Shown here piece by piece: positions 47,388 through 55,994 of a DNA stretch of 64,000 nt. The position numbers and the translations under genes were made by a program. Each line of letters opens with the position of its first letter. The stretch's first letter is position 1. Source of the DNA: Ruegeria atlantica (GTDB taxonomy: Bacteria; Pseudomonadota; Alphaproteobacteria; Rhodobacterales; Rhodobacteraceae); the NCBI RefSeq assembly GCF_013032505.1, contig NZ_WQCG01000007.1:1-64000 (forward strand), given 5' to 3'. The notes beneath the pieces were generated by a model that saw nothing but the letters and a program-made list of their open reading frames with translations, did no database searches and was not told where the DNA came from.

Positions 47388-48365
47388 ATGACAACATTTA
47401 ACCTGGGCCGTCGGGCCCTGATCGCAGCTGTTGCAGCAATTGGTCTGGTTGGACCTGCCGCTGCCGAAGAAGTCGTGGACAGCATTCACTTTCTGATCCC
47501 CGGCGGCGCCGGCGGTGGCTGGGATGGAACTGCACGCGGAACAGGCGAAGCACTGACCAATGCAGGTCTTGTGGGCACAGCGTCCTACGAAAACATGTCG
47601 GGCGGAGGCGGTGGCAAGGCCATCGGTTTCCTGATCGAAAACGCAGACAGCAACCACGGCACACTGATGGTCAACTCGACGCCCATCGTGATCCGTTCGC
47701 TGACTGGCGTGTTCCCACATAACTTCCGCGATCTGACACTGGTGTCGGGCACAATCGGCGATTACGCAGCAATCGTTGTGGGCAAAGACAGCCCGATCAA
47801 CTCGATGGCCGATCTGCTGGCCGCCTATGACGCTGATCCGGGTGCTACCGCGATCGGTGGTGGCTCGGTTCCGGGCGGCATGGACCACCTGGTTGCCGCA
47901 ATGGTCATGGAAGCCGCGGGTAAAGACGCACTGGGCGTGAAATACATCCCCTACGACGCCGGTGGTAAAGCCATGGCGGCCCTGCTGTCGGGTGAGATCG
48001 CCGCCCTGTCGACTGGTTTCTCGGAAGCTGTCGATCTGGCCAATGCAGGTGAGGTCAAAATTATCGGTGTAACATCGGAGGAACGCGTGGATGCCGCACC
48101 GGACGCCCAAACCATGAAGGAACAGGGCATCGACACCACCTTCGTGAACTGGCGTGGTTTCTTTGCAGCCCCCGGCCTGCCCGAGGACAAGCTGGCCGCT
48201 TATCAGGCCGCCATCACCAAGATGTACGACACCCCTGAGTGGGAAGAAGTCCGCGCCCGTAACGGATGGGTCAATATCCACAACTCTGGCGCCGATTTCG
48301 AAGCGTTCCTGGAAGATCAGGAGCAGCAGATCAGCGACCTGATGAAGAAGCTGGGCTTCCTCTAA
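47388..48365 (+). CDS. tctC: Tripartite tricarboxylate transporter binding protein TctC
   Basis: A 325-residue Bug-family periplasmic receptor. An N-terminal signal (MTTFNLGRRALIAAVAAIG) ends in an Ala-rich site near residue 26. IHFLIPGGAGGGWDGTAR is the ligand loop, and MSGGGGGKAIGFL and GGGSVPGGMDHL are typical segments. GGGAGGA precedes the ATG. It binds citrate or a related tricarboxylate for TctAB; the exact ligand cannot be read from sequence. First gene of tctCBA with CoA-transferase and lyase. Confidence 0.94.
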   Translation: MTTFNLGRRALIAAVAAIGLVGPAAAEEVVDSIHFLIPGGAGGGWDGTARGTGEALTNAGLVGTASYENMSGGGGGKAIGFLIENADSNHGTLMVNSTPIVIRSLTGVFPHNFRDLTLVSGTIGDYAAIVVGKDSPINSMADLLAAYDADPGATAIGGGSVPGGMDHLVAAMVMEAAGKDALGVKYIPYDAGGKAMAALLSGEIAALSTGFSEAVDLANAGEVKIIGVTSEERVDAAPDAQTMKEQGIDTTFVNWRGFFAAPGLPEDKLAAYQAAITKMYDTPEWEEVRARNGWVNIHNSGADFEAFLEDQEQQISDLMKKLGFL

Positions 48366-48431
48366 AGCTATCTACGGCAGAGCGTTTGGTCGCTCTGCCG
48401 ACCCTAAGAACGAAAAAAGGGAGGGGACATC

Positions 48432-48914
48432 ATGGCGCTGGATCGCTGGATCGCGCTTATTTTGCTGGGTGTTTGCCTGACATACGGGTACGCCGCCTGG
48501 TTCACGATGGATGGAAGTCTTCCTCCTTTCATGCAGAGAAACCCAATCTGGCCCAGCACGTTTCCCAAAGTGCTGTCGGTTTTGGGCGCGGTCGCCTGTG
48601 TAATCATCCTGCTTGGCCTTGAGAAAAGCGAAGTCAAAGAGGCCGACATCGATTACCGCCGGTTGGGAGAGTACCACCTTGGTCAGGCAATCTCGCTGTT
48701 GGTGCTGATGGTTGTCTACGCCCTGTGTCTGCGTCCGGTTGGTTTTCTGATCTCAACCTCTGCTTTCCTGATCCTCGGGTCTTTTATTCTGGGCGAGCGC
48801 AAGTGGCACATCATGCTGCCGGTGGCGTTCATCGCAACCGGAGCCGTCTGGTATCTGGTTCAGGAAGTTCTTGGTATTTACATGCGCCCCCTGCCGGGCC
48901 TGTTCGGAGGCTGA
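48432..48914 (+). CDS. tctB: Tripartite tricarboxylate transporter small subunit TctB
   Basis: A 160-residue membrane protein with four predicted helices (about 6-26, 42-60, 83-110 and 120-150) and a charged central loop (EKSEVKEADIDYRR). It is the small membrane partner of TctA in TTT-family sodium-driven uptake. The start follows AAGGGAGGGG closely. The stop is one base from the tctA ATG. Confidence 0.9.
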   Translation: MALDRWIALILLGVCLTYGYAAWFTMDGSLPPFMQRNPIWPSTFPKVLSVLGAVACVIILLGLEKSEVKEADIDYRRLGEYHLGQAISLLVLMVVYALCLRPVGFLISTSAFLILGSFILGERKWHIMLPVAFIATGAVWYLVQEVLGIYMRPLPGLFGG

Positions 48915-48915
48915 C

Positions 48916-50427
48916 ATGCTCGAAGGACTGTTGATCGGCCTGCAAACGGCATTCTCAATTCAAAACCTTCTGATGGTCATCGCGGGCTGCCTGATCGGCA
49001 CGTTCATCGGCATGCTGCCGGGTCTAGGCCCAATGTCGATCATCGCGATCATGATCCCGGTCGCGATCTCGATGGGCGATCCATCGGCTGCGCTGATCCT
49101 TTTGGCCGGTGTCTACTATGGCGCGATCTTTGGCGGATCGACCTCATCCATTCTGCTCAACGCGCCGGGGGTCGCGGGCACCGTTGCTTCAAGCTTTGAC
49201 GGCTATCCGATGGCCCGACAAGGCAAGGCGGGCAAAGCGCTAACCATTGCCGCGATCGCCAGTTTCGCGGGCGGTACGCTGGGCGCGGTGTTGCTGATGA
49301 TCTTTGCGCCGGCTTTGTCATCCGTGGCGCTGTTGTTCCACTCTGCCGAGTACTTCGCGCTGATGGTGGTCGGACTTTCCGCCATCGCCGCCTTTGCTGG
49401 TTCGGGGCAAGTGGCCAAAGCCATCATCATGACGACCTTGGGGTTGATCATGGCGACAGTCGGCGAAGGTGCGCTGTTCAACCTGCCACGCTTCACAATG
49501 GGGATCATGGACCTGCAATCCGGGTTTGGCTTCATCACGCTGGCCATGGCTATGTTCGCCCTGCCCGAGGCCTTGTTTCTGGTACTGAAGCCAAAAGACC
49601 TGAAGGGCGACGACGGAGAAATCAAAGACTTGCGCGTGACCAAAGACGAGGCAAAGGCAATCGCTCCGGTCATTGGTCGCCAATCCGTGCAGGGCTTCTT
49701 TATTGGCGTCCTGCCCGGTGCGGGCGCGACCATCGCAAGCTTCCTTGGCTACGCGGTTGAACGAAACATCGCTCCCAAGGAAGAGCAGGAAGAATTCGGA
49801 AAGGGTTCGATCAAGGGCCTAGCAGCGCCCGAGTCTGCGAACAACGCAGCCTGTACAGGGTCGTTTGTTCCCTTGCTGACACTGGGTATTCCCGGGTCAG
49901 GCACAACAGCAATTCTGTTGGGTGCCCTGATAGCGTTGAACGTGACACCCGGACCCAGGCTTATGATTGACGAGCCCCAGATCTTCTGGGCGGTGATCAT
50001 GTCGATGTTCATCGGCAACCTTGTGTTGTTGATCCTGAATCTGCCGTTGATCCCCTACATTGCCAAAGTTCTGGCGGTGCCGCGCAACTATCTGATCCCG
50101 TTCATTTTGTTCTTCACACTGATGGGCGCTTATATCGGGCAAAACAACGCTACCGAATTGCTAATCCTCGTCGGTTTCGGGGTATGCGCAACCGCATTAA
50201 AGTTCGCGGATTATCCACTAGCCCCCTTGCTGATCGGGTTCATTCTGGGCGGCATGATGGAGGATAACTTTGCACGCTCGATGCAGCTCTATGACGGCAT
50301 CGCCTTTATCTGGGAACGCCCGATGACCCTGGGGCTGCTCGTGATTGCGGTTCTATTGGTGCTACTGCCCAGCTATCGCGCGCGTCGTGCGCGGGCACGG
50401 GCAGCGGGCGTGGCTGATGGGGACTGA
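48916..50427 (+). CDS. tctA: Tripartite tricarboxylate transporter large subunit TctA
   Basis: A 503-residue permease with about 11-12 helices. Conserved family segments include GTFIGMLPGLGPMS (near 25-38), YGAIFGGSTSSILLNAPG and the repeated GVLPGAGATIASFLGY, with AAPESANNAACTGSFVPLLTLGIPGSGTTA in the second half. The ATG at 48916 is used; the frame continues upstream to 48871 inside tctB without a distinct start context. It overlaps the CoA-transferase gene by 11 bases. Confidence 0.95.
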   Translation: MLEGLLIGLQTAFSIQNLLMVIAGCLIGTFIGMLPGLGPMSIIAIMIPVAISMGDPSAALILLAGVYYGAIFGGSTSSILLNAPGVAGTVASSFDGYPMARQGKAGKALTIAAIASFAGGTLGAVLLMIFAPALSSVALLFHSAEYFALMVVGLSAIAAFAGSGQVAKAIIMTTLGLIMATVGEGALFNLPRFTMGIMDLQSGFGFITLAMAMFALPEALFLVLKPKDLKGDDGEIKDLRVTKDEAKAIAPVIGRQSVQGFFIGVLPGAGATIASFLGYAVERNIAPKEEQEEFGKGSIKGLAAPESANNAACTGSFVPLLTLGIPGSGTTAILLGALIALNVTPGPRLMIDEPQIFWAVIMSMFIGNLVLLILNLPLIPYIAKVLAVPRNYLIPFILFFTLMGAYIGQNNATELLILVGFGVCATALKFADYPLAPLLIGFILGGMMEDNFARSMQLYDGIAFIWERPMTLGLLVIAVLLVLLPSYRARRARARAAGVADGD

Positions 50428-51604
50428 ACCGCTCAGGGGTGTTCGGGTCCTTGATCTGACAAACGTGCTGGCTGGCCCGTATTGTTGTTACCAGTTGGCC
50501 CTGATGGGGGCTGAGGTAATCAAGGTCGAACGCCCCGGCAGTGGTGATCTGGCGCGTGTGCTTGGGGCTGATCCTGACCGGAACAAAGCCGGTATGGGGG
50601 TCAGCTTTCTGGCGCAGAACGCTCAGAAGAAATCGATCACGCTGGATATGAAGTCCCGCCGGGGCAAGGTTCTTCTGAAGCAACTTGTGAAATCGGCCGA
50701 TGTGTTGATTGAAAACTTCCGGCCCGGTGTCATGAACCGGCTGGGTCTGGGGTATGAGGTTCTGCGTGCCGAAAACCCCGCCTTGATCTATTGCGCAATC
50801 AGCGGGTTCGGACAGGATGGACCGCGCCGCGGTGACCCCGCTTACGACCAGATCGTACAGGGGATCAGCGGGGTCATGTCGATCACCGGCGCAGCGGACA
50901 CAGCGCCCTATCGTGTTGGCTATCCCCTGGCCGACACCGTGGGGGGGTTGACGGCCGCCTTCGCCGTGAGCGCCGCGTTGAACGCAAATCCACGTGGCGC
51001 ATTTTTGGATATTGCCATGTCTGAGGCCGTGATCTCGACCATGGGTTGGGTTGTGTCCAACTACCTTGTCGGCGGTGTAACGCCCGGTGCGCATGGCAAT
51101 GAGAACACGACCTCGGCACCCTCCGGCACGTTTGCCACATCTGACAGCCCGATCAACATCGCAGCCAATCGCGATGAGCAATGGCAGGCCCTCGCCCGGT
51201 ACCTTGGTCGCGAGGACCTGCTGAATCACCCGGATTTTGCAACGCGCGAAGATCGCAAAAGAAACCGCCACGTTTTAAGGGATGAGTTGGAGAAATCCCT
51301 TAAATCGCGTCCCGCAAGCGAGTGGGTCAGCGCGTTAAACGGCCTCGGCGTACCCACGGGGCAAGTTCTGACAGTCCCCGAAGCGTTGGCGGACGAACAA
51401 CTCTCTGACCGAGGGCTAATTGGAACTCTGCACGTGCACGGAGAGGACATGCAGCTGGCTGGCAGCCCTGTGGTGATGGACGGGCACCGAAACATGCCAC
51501 AGGCCGCGCCGCCAAAACTGGGCGCAGACAATGCTGTGATCTGGTCCGAACTTGGCTTGTCTGCTGACGAGATCGAAGACCTGGCTAAGGATGGAGTGAT
51601 ATGA
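50417..51604 (+). CDS. Class III (CaiB/BaiF) CoA-transferase, putative tricarboxylate CoA-transferase
   Basis: A 395-residue family III CoA-transferase. The catalytic aspartate is D144 in DPAYDQIVQGISG, and RVLDLTNVLAGPYC and IENFRPGVMNRLGLGY are typical. It lies between tctA (11-base overlap) and the lyase (4-base overlap), an operon position that links it to the imported substrate. The predicted role is transfer of CoA to a tricarboxylate, for example citrate from an acyl-CoA donor. The substrate is inferred from context, not from sequence. Confidence 0.88.
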   Translation: MGTEPLRGVRVLDLTNVLAGPYCCYQLALMGAEVIKVERPGSGDLARVLGADPDRNKAGMGVSFLAQNAQKKSITLDMKSRRGKVLLKQLVKSADVLIENFRPGVMNRLGLGYEVLRAENPALIYCAISGFGQDGPRRGDPAYDQIVQGISGVMSITGAADTAPYRVGYPLADTVGGLTAAFAVSAALNANPRGAFLDIAMSEAVISTMGWVVSNYLVGGVTPGAHGNENTTSAPSGTFATSDSPINIAANRDEQWQALARYLGREDLLNHPDFATREDRKRNRHVLRDELEKSLKSRPASEWVSALNGLGVPTGQVLTVPEALADEQLSDRGLIGTLHVHGEDMQLAGSPVVMDGHRNMPQAAPPKLGADNAVIWSELGLSADEIEDLAKDGVI

Positions 51605-52380
51605 ATGATGTTTCCGACTGGTGGCGCACCTCCATCATCGATATGGAACCCGGACGCATTGCCTTGCGGGGTGAACCTATTGAGGGGCTGATCGGCAACC
51701 TGAGCTTTGCCGAAATGATCTGGTTTCTGGTCCGCGGCGACCGCCCCTCACCCGCTCAGGCCAGTCTTTTCGAGGCGGCACTGGTTGCCGCCGTGGATCA
51801 CGGACCACAGGCACCGTCCATTGCGACGGCTCGGATGGCTGTAACCTGCGGTTTGCCATTGAACAACGCGATGGCCAGCGCAGTGAACATGCTGGGCGAC
51901 GTCCATGGTGGGGCCGGTGAGCAGGCGGTTGAGCTGTATCACTTTGTCAGGTCCCACGCGGGCGGGATCGAAACCGGAATTGACGACTGGATCGAAGAAC
52001 GCGGAAAGATATTACCGGGTTTTGGTCACCGGTTTCACACACCGACTGATCCACGCGCACCCCGGTTGATGGCTTTGGTCTCAGATGCGGTGGAACGCGG
52101 CGCGTGTGACGGACATTTCCGCAAAATAGCATTGGATATCGAAGCTGAGCTTGCACACCGTAAAGGCAAACCCGTCCCGATGAATATCGACGGCGCTACC
52201 GCCGTTATCTACGCTGAGCTTGGGTTCGAACCCCCGCTTGCGCGAGGGTTGTTCTGTTTGTCACGGTCAGTTGGAATACTGGCACATGCATGGGAACAGA
52301 TGCAGCAGGGCGGCCGCAACAAAGGTCCTACACCACCGAAATATCGCTGGACGTACGATGGGATGGCACCCGAGGGATAG
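51601..52380 (+). CDS. Citryl-CoA lyase-like enzyme (citrate synthase fold)
   Basis: A 259-residue citrate synthase-superfamily protein, the short form lacking the N-terminal part of full synthases. The catalytic triad is preserved: H102 in VHGGAGEQ, H143 in LPGFGHRF and D197 in MNIDGATA. The first His (H67 in VDHGPQAPS) is also present. Short proteins of this kind, such as the citryl-CoA lyase of Hydrogenobacter, cleave citryl-CoA to acetyl-CoA and oxaloacetate. Translationally coupled to the CoA-transferase. It may act on citrate or another hydroxy-tricarboxylate CoA ester. The C-terminus has RNKGPTPPKYRW, as in many citryl-CoA lyases. Confidence 0.88.
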   Translation: MNDVSDWWRTSIIDMEPGRIALRGEPIEGLIGNLSFAEMIWFLVRGDRPSPAQASLFEAALVAAVDHGPQAPSIATARMAVTCGLPLNNAMASAVNMLGDVHGGAGEQAVELYHFVRSHAGGIETGIDDWIEERGKILPGFGHRFHTPTDPRAPRLMALVSDAVERGACDGHFRKIALDIEAELAHRKGKPVPMNIDGATAVIYAELGFEPPLARGLFCLSRSVGILAHAWEQMQQGGRNKGPTPPKYRWTYDGMAPEG

Positions 52381-52384
52381 GGCC

Positions 52385-53893
52385 TCAGGCCTGTTTTTCG
52401 ACTGGGGGTTCTACGTCAGGCCGAACAGGTTCCGCATCCAATTCGATAACCTCGGGTTCAACGGTTTCCTCAACCTCATCCACTTCGACCTCAGCTTCCG
52501 CTTCGCTGTTGTCTTCCAGCGCGCCAACGATCAAAGGCAGCATGTGAACACCCGTCGCGCTTGCGATTTCCGGCGTCTGCGGTGTCTGCCAGCTGAGCGT
52601 GTCAAAGCTGCCGCAATTCTGACAGACCGGTGCCCACTCGGGCTGGATGTCATGACAATTATCGCAGACCCATTGCGGCCCACGCGGAGCGTTCAACGCC
52701 TTGGCCAGCCAACCCTGCACGACCGTGTCTGAAGACCCCTCGCCCCGTTCAATGGCGGCCATCAAAGTGTAACCGCGCGCATCGGCTTGTTTTTCGACCA
52801 CATCGCCCAGCGCCCGGCGCGCCTCGGGGAAGTCTTCGGCAACAATGTTCAACTCCGCCAGAATAAGACGGGTTTCCATGTTTTCGGGGTGAATGCGGGT
52901 CAGCGCCGTAAAGCGTTTGATACGTTCATGTGGCGTTTCATCCGGCGCAATCTCGGCAAAAACATGGGCCAGATCGGGGTGCGGTTGCACCTCCCAAGCT
53001 TTTTTCAGGATCTTCGTCGCATTGCGCGGTTTGCCTTTTTCGATGTAAGCGCGCGCTGCCATTGCCGCCGCAGGAACCAGATCAGGAGACAGGCGGTTGG
53101 CCTCAATCGCGCGTTCCTGCTGTGCGACCGTAGCATCTTCGTCCAGAATCCCTTTGGCCTCGGACAGGGCCAGCACAGCGTCGCGGCGCTTGAACACGTC
53201 GCGCGGCAGGTGACCTGATTTTAGCTTGGCGGTAAGTGTCGACCGCGCGCCTGCCCAATCATGCGCCTTGGTTTGAAGGCCTAGCAAAATATCCTGTGTT
53301 TCCAGGTGGCGCGGTTTCATAGCCAACGCCTTTTCGGCCAGCTTGCGCGCTGTATCATCATCGCCTTCGGCCAGCTTCTGTTTCATGATGCCACGCACCC
53401 CGACAAAGCGGGTCGCGTTGTTTGTCACCAGTTTTTTGTAGGTATCCGCCGCCTTTTTGGTATCGCCGTTCATCTCGGCAGCCTGGGCCACCAGCAGGTT
53501 TGTCAACTCGGGTTTATTCAGCAACCGTTCCGCCTTGGTCGCCTTATTCAACGCCACGCGCCCTTCGCCCGAGGCCAGCGCCATCAGACCATCGGCCAGT
53601 GCCTGATAGCCGCGCTTTTCGCGGCTGCGGTCGAAATAGCGCGACAAAGCGGTCTCGTCCCCGTTCAGGAAATGAAGTGTCGCAATCAGAAGCGTTAGCA
53701 GCTTGAAGAACAACCAGATCGCAAACACCAGAACGCCCAGCGCGATGACCGATTGCAAGGGCCCCAGCGTGTATTCCGTTCCGCCAGCCGTGATCTGCAC
53801 ACCACCGCTGGTCTCCATAAGCAAACCTGCACCCACGGCCAGAAGACCGATAATCGCAACGAAAACTAAAATCTTAAACAGTGACCACAGCAT
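52385..53893 (-). CDS. HemY-like TPR membrane protein with C-terminal zinc ribbon
   Basis: A 502-residue inner-membrane protein. Two N-terminal helices (about 5-25 and 42-65) match the HemY_N domain, and TPR-like repeats fill about 90-400 (AAYIEKGKPRNATKILKKAW is one). A CxxC pair follows twice, CDNCHDIQPEWAPVCQNCGSFDTLSW, forming a rubredoxin-like zinc site of the kind seen in LapB. An acidic tail ends it. The family sits in haem operons, but no enzymatic role is proven. It follows the Mic60-like gene by 10 bases. Confidence 0.85.
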   Translation of the reverse strand: MLWSLFKILVFVAIIGLLAVGAGLLMETSGGVQITAGGTEYTLGPLQSVIALGVLVFAIWLFFKLLTLLIATLHFLNGDETALSRYFDRSREKRGYQALADGLMALASGEGRVALNKATKAERLLNKPELTNLLVAQAAEMNGDTKKAADTYKKLVTNNATRFVGVRGIMKQKLAEGDDDTARKLAEKALAMKPRHLETQDILLGLQTKAHDWAGARSTLTAKLKSGHLPRDVFKRRDAVLALSEAKGILDEDATVAQQERAIEANRLSPDLVPAAAMAARAYIEKGKPRNATKILKKAWEVQPHPDLAHVFAEIAPDETPHERIKRFTALTRIHPENMETRLILAELNIVAEDFPEARRALGDVVEKQADARGYTLMAAIERGEGSSDTVVQGWLAKALNAPRGPQWVCDNCHDIQPEWAPVCQNCGSFDTLSWQTPQTPEIASATGVHMLPLIVGALEDNSEAEAEVEVDEVEETVEPEVIELDAEPVRPDVEPPVEKQA

Positions 53894-53903
53894 GGCAGGT
53901 CCT

Positions 53904-55130
53904 TCAGTTCGAGTTCACGCTAGGCTGAATCGCATTGGCGGCATCCACCGCGGAAACCCGCGTCTGAGCGGCCTGCTCCCAATCAGCCATCGCTGCCTGC
54001 GCCGCTTCGGGCAGGGACTTAAGTTCGGTTAGGGCCGTTGCGACGTCGCCGCTGGACAGGGCCGCTTCGGCGCGCGACAGGATCGCATCCGGGCCATCGC
54101 CTTCTTGTGGGGTAACTGAACGTGCCCCGGTCTGCCGCTGCAGGAACGCTACCAAGCCGGTGGTCTTATCCGCATCGCGCGCTTCCGCCAACGCGGTTCG
54201 CGCCGCAGGTGAGAACGATGCCCGCAGCGCCGAAACGGTTGCAACGCCCTTATCCGCAGGGCCGGAGAGCGCTTCTGGCACATCGACGCCACCAGCTTTC
54301 AGTTCCGCAACTAGGTCCGAATAGGGCTGGCCAGCGTCCAGTTGACCATGCAGGCGCGACAGGACCGCAGCGTTGGTCGCGGCCAGAGCCTCGGCCGACG
54401 CTTTCGCCTCGAGCGCTTGCGCGTCCGAAACCATCTTTTCCACCTCGGCCCGCTGCGCCGCCAGTGAATCCTGTAGTTTTTTCAACTCGGCCTCAAAGGC
54501 GGCAGAAGCTGCAGGTGACGCACCTTGAGTCAGCGCCTCGCTTTCGATTTTACTCAGTCGGCTGGCCATCGGGTCAATTTTGCCCGTCAGCCCGTCGACA
54601 CTGGATTTCAATGTGTTCAGTTCCGCGCCAAGTGGGGTGACCTGATCGGTCAGCGCCGCAATCTTGCTGTCGATATCAGAGGTGTCCGACAGGGATTTCG
54701 TCAGCGCCTCAATCTGGCTGGATTGATCGTTCAGCTTTGCTTCAAGCGTCGCAAGCGCGTCCGCGTCACCAGATTCAAACAAGCCCGCGCTGCCTGCTGC
54801 AAACCCGATCCCCGCCGCGATTACACCACCCAGCAAAGCGGGGACAAATCCGCCGCGGCGTTCTTCCTGCTGCGATTTTTCAGGGTGCATGTCTTGCGGC
54901 GGTGTCGCGTCTTCAACCTTGGCCGGTTCCATGGCGGCTTCGGCTTCGGCTTCGGCTTCGGCTTCGGCTTCGGCTTCGGCTTCGGCTTCGGCTTCGGCTT
55001 CGGAAAGGACCTCTTCTACCGGTTTGTCCGCGTCAACAGGCATCTCGTCATGCTGCGAAGTGAACTCAACCGCGTCGTCCGATTTGGGGTCTTCCACCGG
55101 CTTTTGATCGGTTTTTTTCTTACGAGCCAC
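53904..55130 (-). CDS. Mic60/mitofilin-like inner-membrane protein
   Basis: A 408-residue protein. A cytoplasmic N-terminus with 11 consecutive Glu-Ala pairs (residues 44-65) precedes one helix (about 98-118, GGVIAAGIGFAAGSAG). A long coiled coil (about 130-260, heptads of LxxxLxx) and a C-terminal mitofilin-like domain (ASAEALAATNAAVLSRL onward) follow. Alphaproteobacterial Mic60 homologues lie next to hemD and hemY and bend intracytoplasmic membranes; the location here matches. The C-terminal similarity is judged from pattern only. Confidence 0.82.
   Translation of the reverse strand: MARKKKTDQKPVEDPKSDDAVEFTSQHDEMPVDADKPVEEVLSEAEAEAEAEAEAEAEAEAEAEAAMEPAKVEDATPPQDMHPEKSQQEERRGGFVPALLGGVIAAGIGFAAGSAGLFESGDADALATLEAKLNDQSSQIEALTKSLSDTSDIDSKIAALTDQVTPLGAELNTLKSSVDGLTGKIDPMASRLSKIESEALTQGASPAASAAFEAELKKLQDSLAAQRAEVEKMVSDAQALEAKASAEALAATNAAVLSRLHGQLDAGQPYSDLVAELKAGGVDVPEALSGPADKGVATVSALRASFSPAARTALAEARDADKTTGLVAFLQRQTGARSVTPQEGDGPDAILSRAEAALSSGDVATALTELKSLPEAAQAAMADWEQAAQTRVSAVDAANAIQPSVNSN
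54935..55000. repeat. Hexanucleotide tandem repeat (CGGCTT) x11
   Basis: Eleven perfect tandem copies of CGGCTT on the plus strand encode eleven Glu-Ala pairs in the Mic60-like gene. A repeat unit of 6 keeps the frame, so slippage changes the spacer length before the membrane helix without breaking the protein. Confidence 0.98.
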
Positions 55131-55184
55131 CGCGATGTTCCCCTTATCGAATCCGATTTAATATGAATAACAGGCCACTCTAAG

Positions 55185-55898
55185 TTAATCAGTGGTCTCT
55201 CCACGCTCAACCCGCATCGCGTGTTTCACTAGCTTTTTCACGGCTTTCCGCATTTTCTTTGGTGTTGGCTCTTTGGCGATCTTCAGGCGCTCATAGTCCA
55301 AGGAATAAAGGGGCTCGGCGGTCGCTGCACTGATGGCGCCCAGCCACAAGGGTGCCGAGCCGGTCCAGATTTCGGCAAATTGTCGCGCCGTTCTGGGCGA
55401 AAACAGCGGTGCAATCACGGGCCTGTAACCAGCAGCCGCGGCCGCTGCTTCGGATGTCAGCGGTAACAATCGCTGCTGATAGACGACCTGTTCGTGAACT
55501 GTCAGGCCCGATTCGGTCAGTCGTCCGGCAATATTGCCCCGGCTGTGTTCGCCCCGCAGATGCAGCAACGGGCTTTCGGGTCGGTGTTTCAGCAGGTGGG
55601 CCACCAGCTCTTCGGCGGTGTTACCTACCATTTTCGCGTCCCACCCGACCCGTTTGGCGGTTCCGGTGGTCGCGGGACCAACGCAATAGGCAGGCAAATC
55701 AGGTTTGACGCCAAGCGACGCAGCGGCATTGACTGAGTTGGCAGAGGTAAAAACCAACCCACGAATACCGTCCGTTTCCACTGCAACCCTCAGGGGTCGG
55801 ATTTCAAGGATTGGAGAATAGATGACGTCTACCCGTGACCTGACGCGGGTCGGCAGCTGCGCGACAAACCTTTCAGAGGCGGCGCGAGGGCGGGTCAT
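55185..55898 (-). CDS. hemD: Uroporphyrinogen-III synthase HemD
   Basis: A 237-residue enzyme closing the tetrapyrrole ring. MTRPRAASERFVAQL at the start, GLVFTSANSVNAAASLG (about 60-76) and a C-terminal ISAATAEPL segment fit the HEM4 fold. The ATG at 55898 was taken because upstream frame overlaps the divergent tsaD region and lacks similarity. First gene of the hemD / Mic60-like / hemY-like run. Divergent from tsaD by about 96 bases. Confidence 0.9.
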   Translation of the reverse strand: MTRPRAASERFVAQLPTRVRSRVDVIYSPILEIRPLRVAVETDGIRGLVFTSANSVNAAASLGVKPDLPAYCVGPATTGTAKRVGWDAKMVGNTAEELVAHLLKHRPESPLLHLRGEHSRGNIAGRLTESGLTVHEQVVYQQRLLPLTSEAAAAAAGYRPVIAPLFSPRTARQFAEIWTGSAPLWLGAISAATAEPLYSLDYERLKIAKEPTPKKMRKAVKKLVKHAMRVERGETTD

Positions 55899-55994
55899 CA
55901 ACAAATACAATAGCGGGGCCTTCGGCCTTGGGATTGTTTGCGTCCGCGCAGGGTGATACCCCGCTTGGCAGTCATGATGCAACGGATCAGACCT

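Noticed and set aside
47277-48281. A 334-codon frame opposite tctC
   Set aside because: tctC has a signal peptide, ribosome site and Bug-family motifs on the plus strand; the minus-strand frame is its shadow.
52376-52400. Terminator between the lyase and the hemY-like gene (GGCC-TCA-GGCC then TTTTT)
   Set aside because: The stem is only 4 bp with a 3-base loop, too weak to call, although the T-run follows.
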